Positions 6,527-13,356 of a stretch of DNA of 13,356 nucleotides are shown here, piece by piece. The notes under the pieces are model-generated. The model searched no databases and was not told where the DNA came from. It saw only the letters and a program-made list of their open reading frames with translations. The stretch comes from Bacteroidales bacterium UBA5537 (GTDB lineage Bacteria; Bacteroidota; Bacteroidia; Bacteroidales; Lentimicrobiaceae), in assembly GCA_002426025.1 (NCBI GenBank), contig DINP01000107.1, positions 1 through 13,356 of the forward strand. The letters run 5' to 3'. The stretch's first letter is position 1. Each line of letters begins with the position of its first letter. A program made the position numbers and the translations under genes.

Positions 6527-6704
6527 ATCTGCTCCGAAAAATGGAAAATAAGGAAATGCCACAAAAACACAAAAGCCTGCCTGAATGCTATTAAGGTAGG
6601 CAGGTATAGATAATCTCAAAGTATTGAAATTCTGATTCTAATAATTTAGTGGAATTTGGTGTTTTAGAGATTTAGTGGCTAAAATAACTTTTCGGTGTGG
6701 ACTA
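6527..6704. mobile_element. MITE-like element, copy 2 (diverged, 178 bp)
   Basis: AAAGTTTGA occurs directly on both sides (6518-6526 and 6705-6713), as a 9-bp target duplication would. Inside are a weak outer inverted repeat, CCGAAAA (6534-6540) with TTTTCGG (6689-6695), and the inner pair GCCAC (6558-6562) with GTGGC (6675-6679). TGCCACAAAAACAC (6557-6570) is identical to 3535-3548 of copy 1, and both copies have a TGnTCCG...AAAAA left end. A central CCTGCCT / AGGTAGGCAGG hairpin (about 6576-6603) replaces the longer array of copy 1. There is no coding capacity. The assignment to the copy 1 family rests on the ends and the 14-bp identity. Confidence 0.5.
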
Positions 6705-6761
6705 AAAGTTTGAGTTTTAAACTTATGTTGCAAACGATTAATGCCGCAGGTTATTGAAAAT

Positions 6762-7976
6762 ATGAAGGTTCTTCAGATAAATACTGCCTTGATTACCGAT
6801 GCTCCCGGCCGTATTGCCGAGGAAATTGGTATGGTATTGATTGCAAACGGGCATGAGAGTTATATCGGTTATGGACGTGCAACGCGGCCAATCACATCGA
6901 AACCGGTTAAGATCGGGAATAAGGCGGATCAGTTGGCTCACCTGCTGCTAACCCGCATATTCGACAGGCACGGATTTGGTTCAGGTTCGGCAACTGTCAG
7001 GTTTATCGAAGAAATCAGGGTTATTGATCCGGATATTATCCATTTGCACAATCTGCATGGCTATTACCTGAATATTGAAGTTCTGTTCAGTTACCTTAAA
7101 AAAGCAGGGAAACCCATTGTATGGACCCTGCACGATTGCTGGCCATTTACGGGTCATTGCAGCCATTTTGATAGTGCCGCCTGTTATAAATGGCACCATC
7201 AGTGTTACGAATGCCCAAAAAAGCGTGATTATCCGGCTAGCTGGTTGATTGATAACTCAAGGGATAATTTTAAACGAAAAAAAGAACTTTTTACAGGATT
7301 GCATTCCATGACCTTTGTCAGCCCATCAAACTGGCTGGCAGCACACTTCCGTGACTCGTTTTTAAAATCCTATCCCATAAAAGTAATACCCAATGGCCTG
7401 GATATAACTGTGTTTAATCCTGATAAAGAGTGCAATCCGATTCTCAAAAAATATGGAATCGGGGATAGAAAGCCTGTGCTGGGCGTTGCCAATATCTGGG
7501 GAAGGTTCAAGGGATTTAATGATTTTATAAAACTCAGCGAAATGCTGCCTGAAGATTCTGTAATATTACTGGTTGGAGTGAATGAGAAGGAACGCGAATC
7601 CATGCCCAAAAATATGATAGGGATTGCCCGTACCGAAAATATAGAAGAGCTTTCTTCCTTATATGCTGCAGCTGCTGTATTTGTTAATCCCACTTACGTA
7701 GATACCTTCCCGACAACCAATCTGGAAGCCTTGGCTTGCGGAACACCCGTGATTACGTACAATACAGGAGGGAGCCCTGAAGCCATTGACCCGGCTACAG
7801 GCCAGGTAGTTGAAAAGGGGAACGTAAAGGCTTTGGCAGAAGCGGTAAATACAATGTTAAGCAATGGAAAATCCCATTATTCATCCAACTGCAGGGCAAG
7901 GGCAGTTAAGTACTATAAGAAAGAGGACCGTTACCTTGAATATCTTTCCGAATATCAACAATTTCTTGAGAAGTGA
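6762..7976 (+). CDS. Family 4 glycosyltransferase with Cys-rich HDCW-F-TGHC motif (paralogue B)
   Basis: This 404-residue GT4-type enzyme is the paralogue of the protein at 1372-2583 (about 55% identity by hand alignment, near-colinear). HDCWPFTGHC (125-134) and C141, C148 and C151 reproduce the cysteine cluster, and FDRHGFGS (67-74) and HGYYLN (99-104) are shared. The donor domain contains KGFNDF and D314-x7-E322 followed by EALACGTPVITY, so it also has Asp in place of the first Glu of E-x7-E. I start at 6762 to match the paralogue; an in-frame ATG at 6741 would add seven residues. It lies alone between two repeat elements, 57 bases after copy 2's outer repeat and about 28 bases before copy 3. 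It probably adds a second residue of the repeat unit using a similar donor or acceptor. Confidence 0.9.
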   Translation: MKVLQINTALITDAPGRIAEEIGMVLIANGHESYIGYGRATRPITSKPVKIGNKADQLAHLLLTRIFDRHGFGSGSATVRFIEEIRVIDPDIIHLHNLHGYYLNIEVLFSYLKKAGKPIVWTLHDCWPFTGHCSHFDSAACYKWHHQCYECPKKRDYPASWLIDNSRDNFKRKKELFTGLHSMTFVSPSNWLAAHFRDSFLKSYPIKVIPNGLDITVFNPDKECNPILKKYGIGDRKPVLGVANIWGRFKGFNDFIKLSEMLPEDSVILLVGVNEKERESMPKNMIGIARTENIEELSSLYAAAAVFVNPTYVDTFPTTNLEALACGTPVITYNTGGSPEAIDPATGQVVEKGNVKALAEAVNTMLSNGKSHYSSNCRARAVKYYKKEDRYLEYLSEYQQFLEK

Positions 7977-8004
7977 TGCCTGGAGATATCTATTAAGTAC
8001 TGCT

Positions 8005-8083
8005 ATATTTTGCTCATTTAGTGCAATTTAGAGTTTTGGTGACTTGGTGGCAATACATTTCTAATTTTAGTCGGACACTACTG
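8005..8083. mobile_element. MITE-like element, copy 3 (5'-truncated, core deleted)
   Basis: Bases 8005-8026 are identical to 3571-3592, 8033-8053 to 3691-3711, and 8058-8077 to 3716-3735. The copy ends in CACTACTG where copy 1 ends in CAATACTG. It lacks everything left of the copy 1 position 3571, including the left terminal repeat, and the array equivalent to 3593-3684 is replaced by six bases. No left flanking duplicate is seen, so this is a remnant. Its right end lies 7 bases before the next start codon. Confidence 0.7.
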
Positions 8084-8090
8084 TTTCAGA

Positions 8091-9143
8091 ATGAAAATGA
8101 ACAAGGAAGTATTGACCTATAAAAATCTCAGGATTCTGGAGGTAGGAAAGGACTATCTTATTGGTGCCAAAGGTTACAGCATCTACCGCCTTGACAAAAA
8201 CGAAAAGAAATGGAGATATTTCAGTAGAATAAAGGATTGCAGATACTCGCTTTTGTCTCGTTTCAGAATGTTGAGCAGGTTGTTCAGGGCCGAAGTTCAT
8301 TTTTATAAAACCCTCAGAAACGGACAGGCAATCTGTATCGCTAAAAAAGGCATTTTTGCAAAGAATAGCGAATCAGGACTTTTTGAAAAATGCTTTGATA
8401 TAGTGCGCGGAACCCGTCCCTTAAACCTGTGTGAAGATTATGAAGGAAATATCTTTTTCGGCGAATATTTTCACAATCCCGAAAGGGATAGTGTAAACAT
8501 ATACAGATCGAAAAACTCCGGCGCTGATTGGGAGATTGCCTATACGTTTCCCGGTCATTCCATCCGGCACATTCATGGCCTGCATTTCGATCAATTTGCG
8601 AATGCGATCTGGCTTACTACCGGTGATCTTGACGGTGAATGCATGATTGCAAATACCACCGATAATTTCAGGACACTGAATATCGTTTATAAAGGGGGAC
8701 AGGAATACCGGGCTTGTAATCTGTTGTTTTACAGAGATAAGATAATCTATGGAACTGATACAGAAACGGCTCAGAATTATCTCAAACAAATTGACCGTGA
8801 ATCCCTGGAAATAAAGGATCTGGCTGTATTACAGGGATCTGTAATTAATGCTGTTAAAGTTGGGGAAAAATGTTTTGTAAATACAACGGTTGAACCTTCA
8901 AAAGTCAATAAGGACAATAACTCCTATATCTGGATGTATAACGATGAAACCAAGGATTGTTCTATTATTGCACAGTATGAAAAAGACTTCTGGGATCACC
9001 GGTATTTTCAGTTTGGGTCGTGCCGTTTCCCGGAATATGCAGATGCTGACAGCCCGTATTTGTATTTCTTCGGCAATGCCTTGAAAAAAATAGATGGCGA
9101 TAGCATGAAACTTGACATTAAAAACATAAGCATACTAAAATAA
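8091..9143 (+). CDS. Beta-propeller-like protein with a BNR/Asp-box, unknown function
   Basis: I do not recognise a named family for this 350-residue protein. It has no signal peptide or membrane segment and appears cytoplasmic. Repeating short beta-strand patterns through the sequence suggest a propeller fold, for example YSIYRLDKNEKKW (residues 29-41), NIYRSKNSGADW (136-147) and YIWMYNDETKD (279-289). The middle one fits the BNR/Asp-box consensus S-x-D/N-x-G-x-x-W seen in sialidases and related propellers. HSIRHIHGLHFD (156-167) and IWLTTGDLDGE (173-183) are striking polar clusters that could form a binding or active site. A second ATG (8097) is an alternative start. The gene ends 6 bases before the 2-epimerase gene and is probably cotranscribed with it. 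A sugar-binding or glycan-modifying role is plausible but unproved. Confidence 0.75.
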   Translation: MKMNKEVLTYKNLRILEVGKDYLIGAKGYSIYRLDKNEKKWRYFSRIKDCRYSLLSRFRMLSRLFRAEVHFYKTLRNGQAICIAKKGIFAKNSESGLFEKCFDIVRGTRPLNLCEDYEGNIFFGEYFHNPERDSVNIYRSKNSGADWEIAYTFPGHSIRHIHGLHFDQFANAIWLTTGDLDGECMIANTTDNFRTLNIVYKGGQEYRACNLLFYRDKIIYGTDTETAQNYLKQIDRESLEIKDLAVLQGSVINAVKVGEKCFVNTTVEPSKVNKDNNSYIWMYNDETKDCSIIAQYEKDFWDHRYFQFGSCRFPEYADADSPYLYFFGNALKKIDGDSMKLDIKNISILK

Positions 9144-9149
9144 TAATAA

Positions 9150-10286
9150 ATGAAGAAGCTGAAAGTGCTAACCGTTGTCGGAACCCGACCCGAAATTATC
9201 CGCCTTTCCCGCATCATGCAGAAGCTGGATGAGAGTGAAGCAATTGACCATGTGCTGGTACACACTGGTCAGAATTATGATTATGAATTGAACGAGGTGT
9301 TTTTTACTGACCTTGGTCTCAGAAAGCCCGATTATTTTTTGAATGCAGCCGGGAAGAATGCCACCGAAACCATCGGTCAGATTATCATAAACATTGACCC
9401 TGTGCTGGAAACTGTTCAACCCGATGCCTTTTTGGTGCTGGGCGATACCAATAGCTGCCTGTGTGCTATTCCGGCTAAGAAAAGGCATATTCCTATATTT
9501 CACATGGAAGCCGGAAACCGATGCTTCGATGAACGGGTTCCTGAAGAGACCAACCGCAAGATTGTAGATCATATTAGTGATATAAATCTGACATACAGCG
9601 ATATAGCCAGAGAATATCTGCTCAGGGAGGGGCTGTTGCCAGACAGGATAATTAAAACCGGCAGCCCGATGTTTGAGGTTTTACATCATTATATGCCCAA
9701 AATCAAATCCTCGGTAATTCTTGATACGTTAAAGCTGGTAAAGAGCGGATATTTCGTTGTTTCGGCTCACCGAGAAGAGAATATCGCATCTGATACGAAT
9801 TTCAACAACCTGGTAACTATACTGAATAAGATTGCTGAAGTTTACCAGCTTCCGGTAATCGTGAGCACGCATCCCCGAACCCGGAAAATGATTGAATTGA
9901 AAGGGGTTCAGCTAAATTCAAATGTGAAACTTATGAAGCCTTTTGCATTGACAGATTATATTAACCTTCAGCTAAATGCAAAAGCGGTTCTCTCCGACAG
10001 TGGAACCATAAGCGAAGAGTCGTCAATGTTAAATTTCAGGGCATTAAACATCCGTGAGGCGCATGAGCGTCCTGAAGCCATGGAGGAAGCGGCCGTAATG
10101 ATGGTTGGATTAAATCCTGAGCGTGTTATGCAGGGCTTGTCGCAATTGCAGTTTCAGAATGAGGAACCCCGTAGTTTCAGATTGGTTGGTGATTATTCCA
10201 TGCCCAATGTTTCAGATAAAGTTGTAAGAATTATATTGTCATATACCGATTATATCAATCGTGTGGTTTGGGGTAATTCCAACTAA
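9150..10286 (+). CDS. UDP-N-acetylhexosamine 2-epimerase, FnlC/WbjD/CapG-like
   Basis: This 378-residue protein is a non-hydrolysing UDP-sugar 2-epimerase of the WecB superfamily with full family length. GTRPEIIRLS (11-20) is the N-terminal signature. LGDTNS (98-103, D99), MEAGNR (E120), PEETNR (131-136) and SAHREEN (H207) carry the catalytic residues known from WecB, and SDSGTISEE (282-290) binds the UDP. The stretch AGNRCFDERVPEETNRKIVDH (121-141) is the form I recall from FnlC/WbjD/CapG, enzymes of UDP-L-FucNAc synthesis, rather than from WecB, which has a different insertion there. A role making UDP-L-FucNAc, or a related UDP-6-deoxy sugar, is therefore more likely than UDP-ManNAc. It abuts the fusion glycosyltransferase (2-base gap). 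FnlA- and FnlB-type partners are absent from the window. No gene symbol is given because this distinction needs alignment. Confidence 0.9.
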   Translation: MKKLKVLTVVGTRPEIIRLSRIMQKLDESEAIDHVLVHTGQNYDYELNEVFFTDLGLRKPDYFLNAAGKNATETIGQIIINIDPVLETVQPDAFLVLGDTNSCLCAIPAKKRHIPIFHMEAGNRCFDERVPEETNRKIVDHISDINLTYSDIAREYLLREGLLPDRIIKTGSPMFEVLHHYMPKIKSSVILDTLKLVKSGYFVVSAHREENIASDTNFNNLVTILNKIAEVYQLPVIVSTHPRTRKMIELKGVQLNSNVKLMKPFALTDYINLQLNAKAVLSDSGTISEESSMLNFRALNIREAHERPEAMEEAAVMMVGLNPERVMQGLSQLQFQNEEPRSFRLVGDYSMPNVSDKVVRIILSYTDYINRVVWGNSN

Positions 10287-10288
10287 AA

Positions 10289-12652
10289 ATGAATATACTT
10301 TTTTTAAGCCTTTCGAAGATTAACGATATTTCCGACCGGGGGATCTATCCTGATCTGGTCCGTATGTTTGTTGAGGAAGGACACGCCGTGTATTTTATTT
10401 CTCCACTTGAGCGTAAATATAATAAGACTACAAAACTCACCATTCAGGGGAATTTATCATTGCTGAGAATCAGAACCCTCAATATCCAAAAATCCAATAA
10501 TATTGAAAAGGGACTGGCATATCTGATGCTCGAAAAGCAATTTGTGAATGGTATTAAAAAGTTTTTCCCCGATGTAAAATTTAGTCTTGTATTGTATTCT
10601 ACCCCTCCAATTACATTTTCACGGGTAGTTGAATATGTAAAAAAGAGAGATATGGCTAAGTCCTACCTGCTGCTAAAGGATATTTTTCCACAGGGAGCAG
10701 TAGATGTTGGGTTGATAAGAAAAGGAAGTCTTATATATAATTATTTCAGACGACAGGAAAAAAAACTATACCAGCTATCAGATGCAATCGGCTGTATGTC
10801 CGAAGCAAATGTTAAATACATTATAAAGAATAACCCTGAAATAGATCCCTCGAAAGTTGAACTGAATCCAAACAGTATAGATCCGGTTATCAGGTCAGTA
10901 AGTCTGGAGCAGAAGTTGTATTTCAGAACCCAATTTAATATACCGATAGATGCTACCATATTTATTTACGGTGGGAATCTGGGAATTGCACAGGGCATTG
11001 GGTTCTTACTTGATGCAATGCTGGCATTAAAAGATAACCCGAAAGTATTTTTTGTTATTGTTGGTTCAGGGTCGGAGTTCGAAAAGATTAATTCATTAAT
11101 CAGTCATCATAAAATTACTAATTCCTTGCTTTTTCCTGAAATGCCAAAAGATGACTACGAGGATGTGTTGGTTTGTTGCGATGTAGGCCTTATTTTTCTT
11201 GATCGAAGATTTACAATACCCAATTTCCCTTCCCGTTTACTATCCTATCTCGAAAGTAAAATACCTGTATTGGCGGCAACTGATCTGGTATCTGATATAG
11301 GGCAGGTGATTACCGAAAATAATATGGGTTATTGGGTCGAACATGGCGATCTTGAGGGTTTTGTTGAGAAAGTGAGAATTCTCACGGGAAACAAAGATGA
11401 AAATATCAGGATGGGGCTCAATGGATATAATTATTTAATGGATCATTATACGGTTGTAAGCTCTTATGGTGCAATTATTCAGAAGTTTAAATTTATTGAT
11501 TCTCCGTTTATAGCACCTCCTTTAAAATCAGGCGAAATCGTATTTATCAATCAGAGTTCAGGCTATTTGATGATTGATATTATCAACGCTTTTAAAAATA
11601 CTTACAACCGCAGGATATTAATAACCGGCTTTTTGAACCCGCGAAACCAGTCACTTGATCCGGATGTTAAGGTAGAAAAGATAATTCCTTATAAACGATC
11701 CTCATATTTTAAAAGACTATTCTCCTGGACAATGGCTTTTCTGGAGGCATTGTATCTTATTGTTATCAGACACAGGAAAGCGCACCTGTTTCTGGTTTCC
11801 AATCCTCCCTTTGCCCACTTCCTGCCTCTGCTGGTTCCAAATTCATACACATTATTTATTTATGATGTTTACCCTGATGCCCTTGTAGAAAATGGTATAT
11901 TTAAATCTGATTCCTGGTTTGTAAGGTTCTGGGAGCGAATGAATGAGAGGGTATTTGCAAGGGCTGGCCGTGTTGTAACCATTAGTAATGGAATGAGGTC
12001 CAGATTATCAAAATATATTGATTACAACAAAATCGAAGTCATTCCTGTCTGGACAGATAACACCTATCTGAAACCTATTGCAAAAGATGAAAATCCATTT
12101 CTTGAAAACGAAGGTTTCAGGGATAAATTTATAGTTATGTATTCAGGAAATCTGGGCCGCACTCATAATGTTGAAGCGATAGTAGATATTGCTGAAAAGA
12201 TGAAAAACCACAAACAAATTTTGTTTTTAATTATTGGAGGGGGCGAGAAATACAAACCAATCGGAGATAGGATTAAAAAACTGAAATTATCAAATATTTT
12301 GCTTCTGCCCTGGCAACCTACTGAAAGTTTACCTTATTCGCTTTCAGCTGCCGACCTGGCTATAGTCACCATTGCAAAGGAATCTTCTCATTTAAGTTTA
12401 CCAAGTAAAGTATTCAGTTTATTGTCGGTTGGCGCTCCAATACTTGCACTTGCATCTCCTGAATCTGAACTAGCTAAGATTATCGCAACCCATAAAAATG
12501 GTAAAAGTTTTGAACAGGACCAGCTTGATGAGATATGCGACTTTATTCTAAAATTATATGCTGATCCTCAGTATCTGGCCGAATTGAGTGCTAATTCGCT
12601 AAATGCTTCACTGGCTTATGGTCCTGAAAATGCGACTAAATTTGTTGATTGA
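10289..12652 (+). CDS. Bifunctional fusion of two family 4 glycosyltransferases
   Basis: This 787-residue protein is twice the GT4 length, with an uninterrupted frame. Unit 1 (residues 1 to about 400) is WbuB/Cap5L-like: an N-terminal Rossmann strand, GIYPDLVRMFVEEGHAVYFISPLER (18-42), then a donor domain with IYGGNLGIAQGI and PNFPSRLLSYLESKIPVLAATD (from 311). A linker of about 12 residues (KFIDSPFIAPPLK) leads to unit 2 (about 415-787), which restarts at GEIVFINQSSGYLMIDI and contains NPPFAH, IYDVYPDAL, MYSGNLGRTHNVEAI and LPSKVFSLLSVGAPILALASPES (from 704). In both units the Glu that normally starts the EAMACG-type helix is Ser (S319, S710). Both halves probably act in consecutive sugar transfers on the lipid-linked repeat unit. 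If unit 1 is WbuB-like, its donor could be the product of the adjacent 2-epimerase (UDP-L-FucNAc). The stop overlaps the next ATG (TGATG). Confidence 0.85.
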   Translation: MNILFLSLSKINDISDRGIYPDLVRMFVEEGHAVYFISPLERKYNKTTKLTIQGNLSLLRIRTLNIQKSNNIEKGLAYLMLEKQFVNGIKKFFPDVKFSLVLYSTPPITFSRVVEYVKKRDMAKSYLLLKDIFPQGAVDVGLIRKGSLIYNYFRRQEKKLYQLSDAIGCMSEANVKYIIKNNPEIDPSKVELNPNSIDPVIRSVSLEQKLYFRTQFNIPIDATIFIYGGNLGIAQGIGFLLDAMLALKDNPKVFFVIVGSGSEFEKINSLISHHKITNSLLFPEMPKDDYEDVLVCCDVGLIFLDRRFTIPNFPSRLLSYLESKIPVLAATDLVSDIGQVITENNMGYWVEHGDLEGFVEKVRILTGNKDENIRMGLNGYNYLMDHYTVVSSYGAIIQKFKFIDSPFIAPPLKSGEIVFINQSSGYLMIDIINAFKNTYNRRILITGFLNPRNQSLDPDVKVEKIIPYKRSSYFKRLFSWTMAFLEALYLIVIRHRKAHLFLVSNPPFAHFLPLLVPNSYTLFIYDVYPDALVENGIFKSDSWFVRFWERMNERVFARAGRVVTISNGMRSRLSKYIDYNKIEVIPVWTDNTYLKPIAKDENPFLENEGFRDKFIVMYSGNLGRTHNVEAIVDIAEKMKNHKQILFLIIGGGEKYKPIGDRIKKLKLSNILLLPWQPTESLPYSLSAADLAIVTIAKESSHLSLPSKVFSLLSVGAPILALASPESELAKIIATHKNGKSFEQDQLDEICDFILKLYADPQYLAELSANSLNASLAYGPENATKFVD

Positions 12653-13269
12653 TGGGAAATATGGTTTATAAGCGTTTCGTCAAACGATTTATTGATATAA
12701 TAATAGCCCTTTCCGGCTTGTTGATTTTATTGCCGTTTTTATTATTGATCGTAATTATATTGATGATGTTGAATCACGGCAAGGCTTTCTTCGTGCAGGA
12801 GCGTCCCGGAAAAAATGCCAGGGTATTTAAGCTGTTGAAGTTTAGGACCATGAACGACAAGCGTGATAAGAATGGTAATTTATTGCCTGATAAGGATCGC
12901 ATTACCCCTGTTGGCCGTTTTGTGCGTTCAACCTCAATGGATGAACTACCGCAACTGATTAATGTTCTGAAAGGGGATATGAGTCTGATTGGTCCACGAC
13001 CTTTACTGGTAAAATACCTGCCTCTGTACAATGAACACCAGGCACGACGGCACGAAGTAAGACCGGGAATCACAGGATGGACACAGGTTAATGGCCGCAA
13101 TTCTATCTCCTGGCAACAGAAATTTGAACTCGATATCTATTATGTCGAAAACCTGAGCTTTTGGCTTGATGCAAAGATCTTCTGGCTGACGATCAAAAAG
13201 GTGATTGTTCGCGAAGGCATTACCCAGGAAGGGGAGGCTACGACGGAGGCGTTTAGGGGGAATTCTTGA
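12652..13269 (+). CDS. Initiating undecaprenyl-phosphate sugar-1-phosphate transferase (PglC/WcaJ-CapM type)
   Basis: This 205-residue monotopic phosphoglycosyl transferase moves a sugar phosphate from a UDP-sugar onto undecaprenyl phosphate at the inner membrane and so starts the repeat unit. It is the small PglC-like form without the multi-span N-terminal domain of WcaJ/WbaP. Residues 14-40 are the hydrophobic re-entrant helix. LKFRTM (62-67), STSMDELPQLINV (93-105, with the catalytic D97-E98 pair), GDMSLIGPRP (108-117) and RPGITGWTQVNGR (137-149) are the family signatures. I start at 12652, whose ATG overlaps the preceding stop by one base; a TTG at 12649 and an ATG at 12661 are alternatives. 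The overlap implies coupled translation with the fusion glycosyltransferase. The carboxy end (about 189-205) is short and family-typical. Its donor may be a UDP-di-N-acetyl or 6-deoxy sugar, but sequence alone does not decide this. Confidence 0.92.
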   Translation: MGNMVYKRFVKRFIDIIIALSGLLILLPFLLLIVIILMMLNHGKAFFVQERPGKNARVFKLLKFRTMNDKRDKNGNLLPDKDRITPVGRFVRSTSMDELPQLINVLKGDMSLIGPRPLLVKYLPLYNEHQARRHEVRPGITGWTQVNGRNSISWQQKFELDIYYVENLSFWLDAKIFWLTIKKVIVREGITQEGEATTEAFRGNS

Positions 13270-13299
13270 GGGGGATTGTGAGCGCTGAGCATTGAGAAT

Positions 13300-13356
13300 A
13301 GGGGAAGAGGAGCACTGGGCGCTGGGCGCTGGGAAAAGGAGAAGAGGAGCACTGGG
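13300..13356. repeat. G-rich tandem repeat at the window edge
   Basis: A 20-base stretch at 13300-13319 recurs at 13337-13356 with one mismatch (37-bp period). Between the copies lie three GCGCTGGG/GGGCGCTGGG-type units (about 13317-13333). GAGCGCTGAGC upstream (13280-13290) is similar. Arrays of GCGCTGGG/GCGCTGAG words are recalled from intergenic DNA of Bacteroidota. The array is cut by the window end, so its full length and unit are unknown. Confidence 0.6.

Overview
The window looks like part of a surface-polysaccharide (capsule or O-antigen-like) biosynthesis locus from a member of the Bacteroidota, probably a Bacteroidales/Marinilabiliales-type organism. The evidence is the gene families, moderate AT-richness, mostly weak or absent Shine-Dalgarno sequences with A-rich start contexts, TAnnTTTG-like -7 elements, and intergenic repeats of the GCCAC/GTGGC and CTGTCTGC types. 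Taxonomy is inferred from these features only. All recognised genes are on the + strand.

Layout. At the left edge (1-90), the minus strand carries a TAGATTTG -7 element and a leader with GTTCTTTGAAATATTG, which resembles the promoter and leader of a Bacteroidota rRNA operon reading leftward out of the window. Two GT4 glycosyltransferases follow (216-1358 and 1372-2583). A gap with small palindromes leads to a ParD/ParE toxin-antitoxin pair (2907-3426). Next is a 303-bp MITE-like element with 9-bp flanking direct repeats (3439-3741). Then come a NodB-like polysaccharide deacetylase (4060-5190), a gap with a tandem near-palindrome, and a SAM-dependent methyltransferase (5567-6526). A second MITE-like element (6527-6704) sits exactly at the methyltransferase stop codon. 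A GT4 paralogue of the second gene follows (6762-7976), then a truncated third element copy (8005-8083) and a beta-propeller-like protein of unknown function (8091-9143). The right-hand block is tightly packed: an FnlC/WbjD/CapG-like UDP-sugar 2-epimerase (9150-10286), a 787-residue fusion of two GT4 glycosyltransferases (10289-12652), and a PglC-type initiating sugar-phosphate transferase (12652-13269). The window ends in a G-rich tandem repeat.

How the genes fit together (inference). The sugar-phosphate transferase would load the first sugar phosphate onto undecaprenyl phosphate at the inner membrane. The 2-epimerase would supply an activated N-acetylated 6-deoxy-sugar, most likely UDP-L-FucNAc or a relative. 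The GT4 enzymes (five catalytic units in four proteins) would extend the repeat unit, and the deacetylase and methyltransferase would modify it. No flippase, polymerase or export gene, and no partner enzymes for the epimerase (FnlA/FnlB type), lie in the window, so the locus must continue outside it or borrow these functions.

Most notable are the double-GT4 fusion, the MITE-like family with apparent target-site duplications in three gaps, the propeller-like protein of unknown role, and the pair of Cys-rich GT4 paralogues (about 55% identical by hand alignment).
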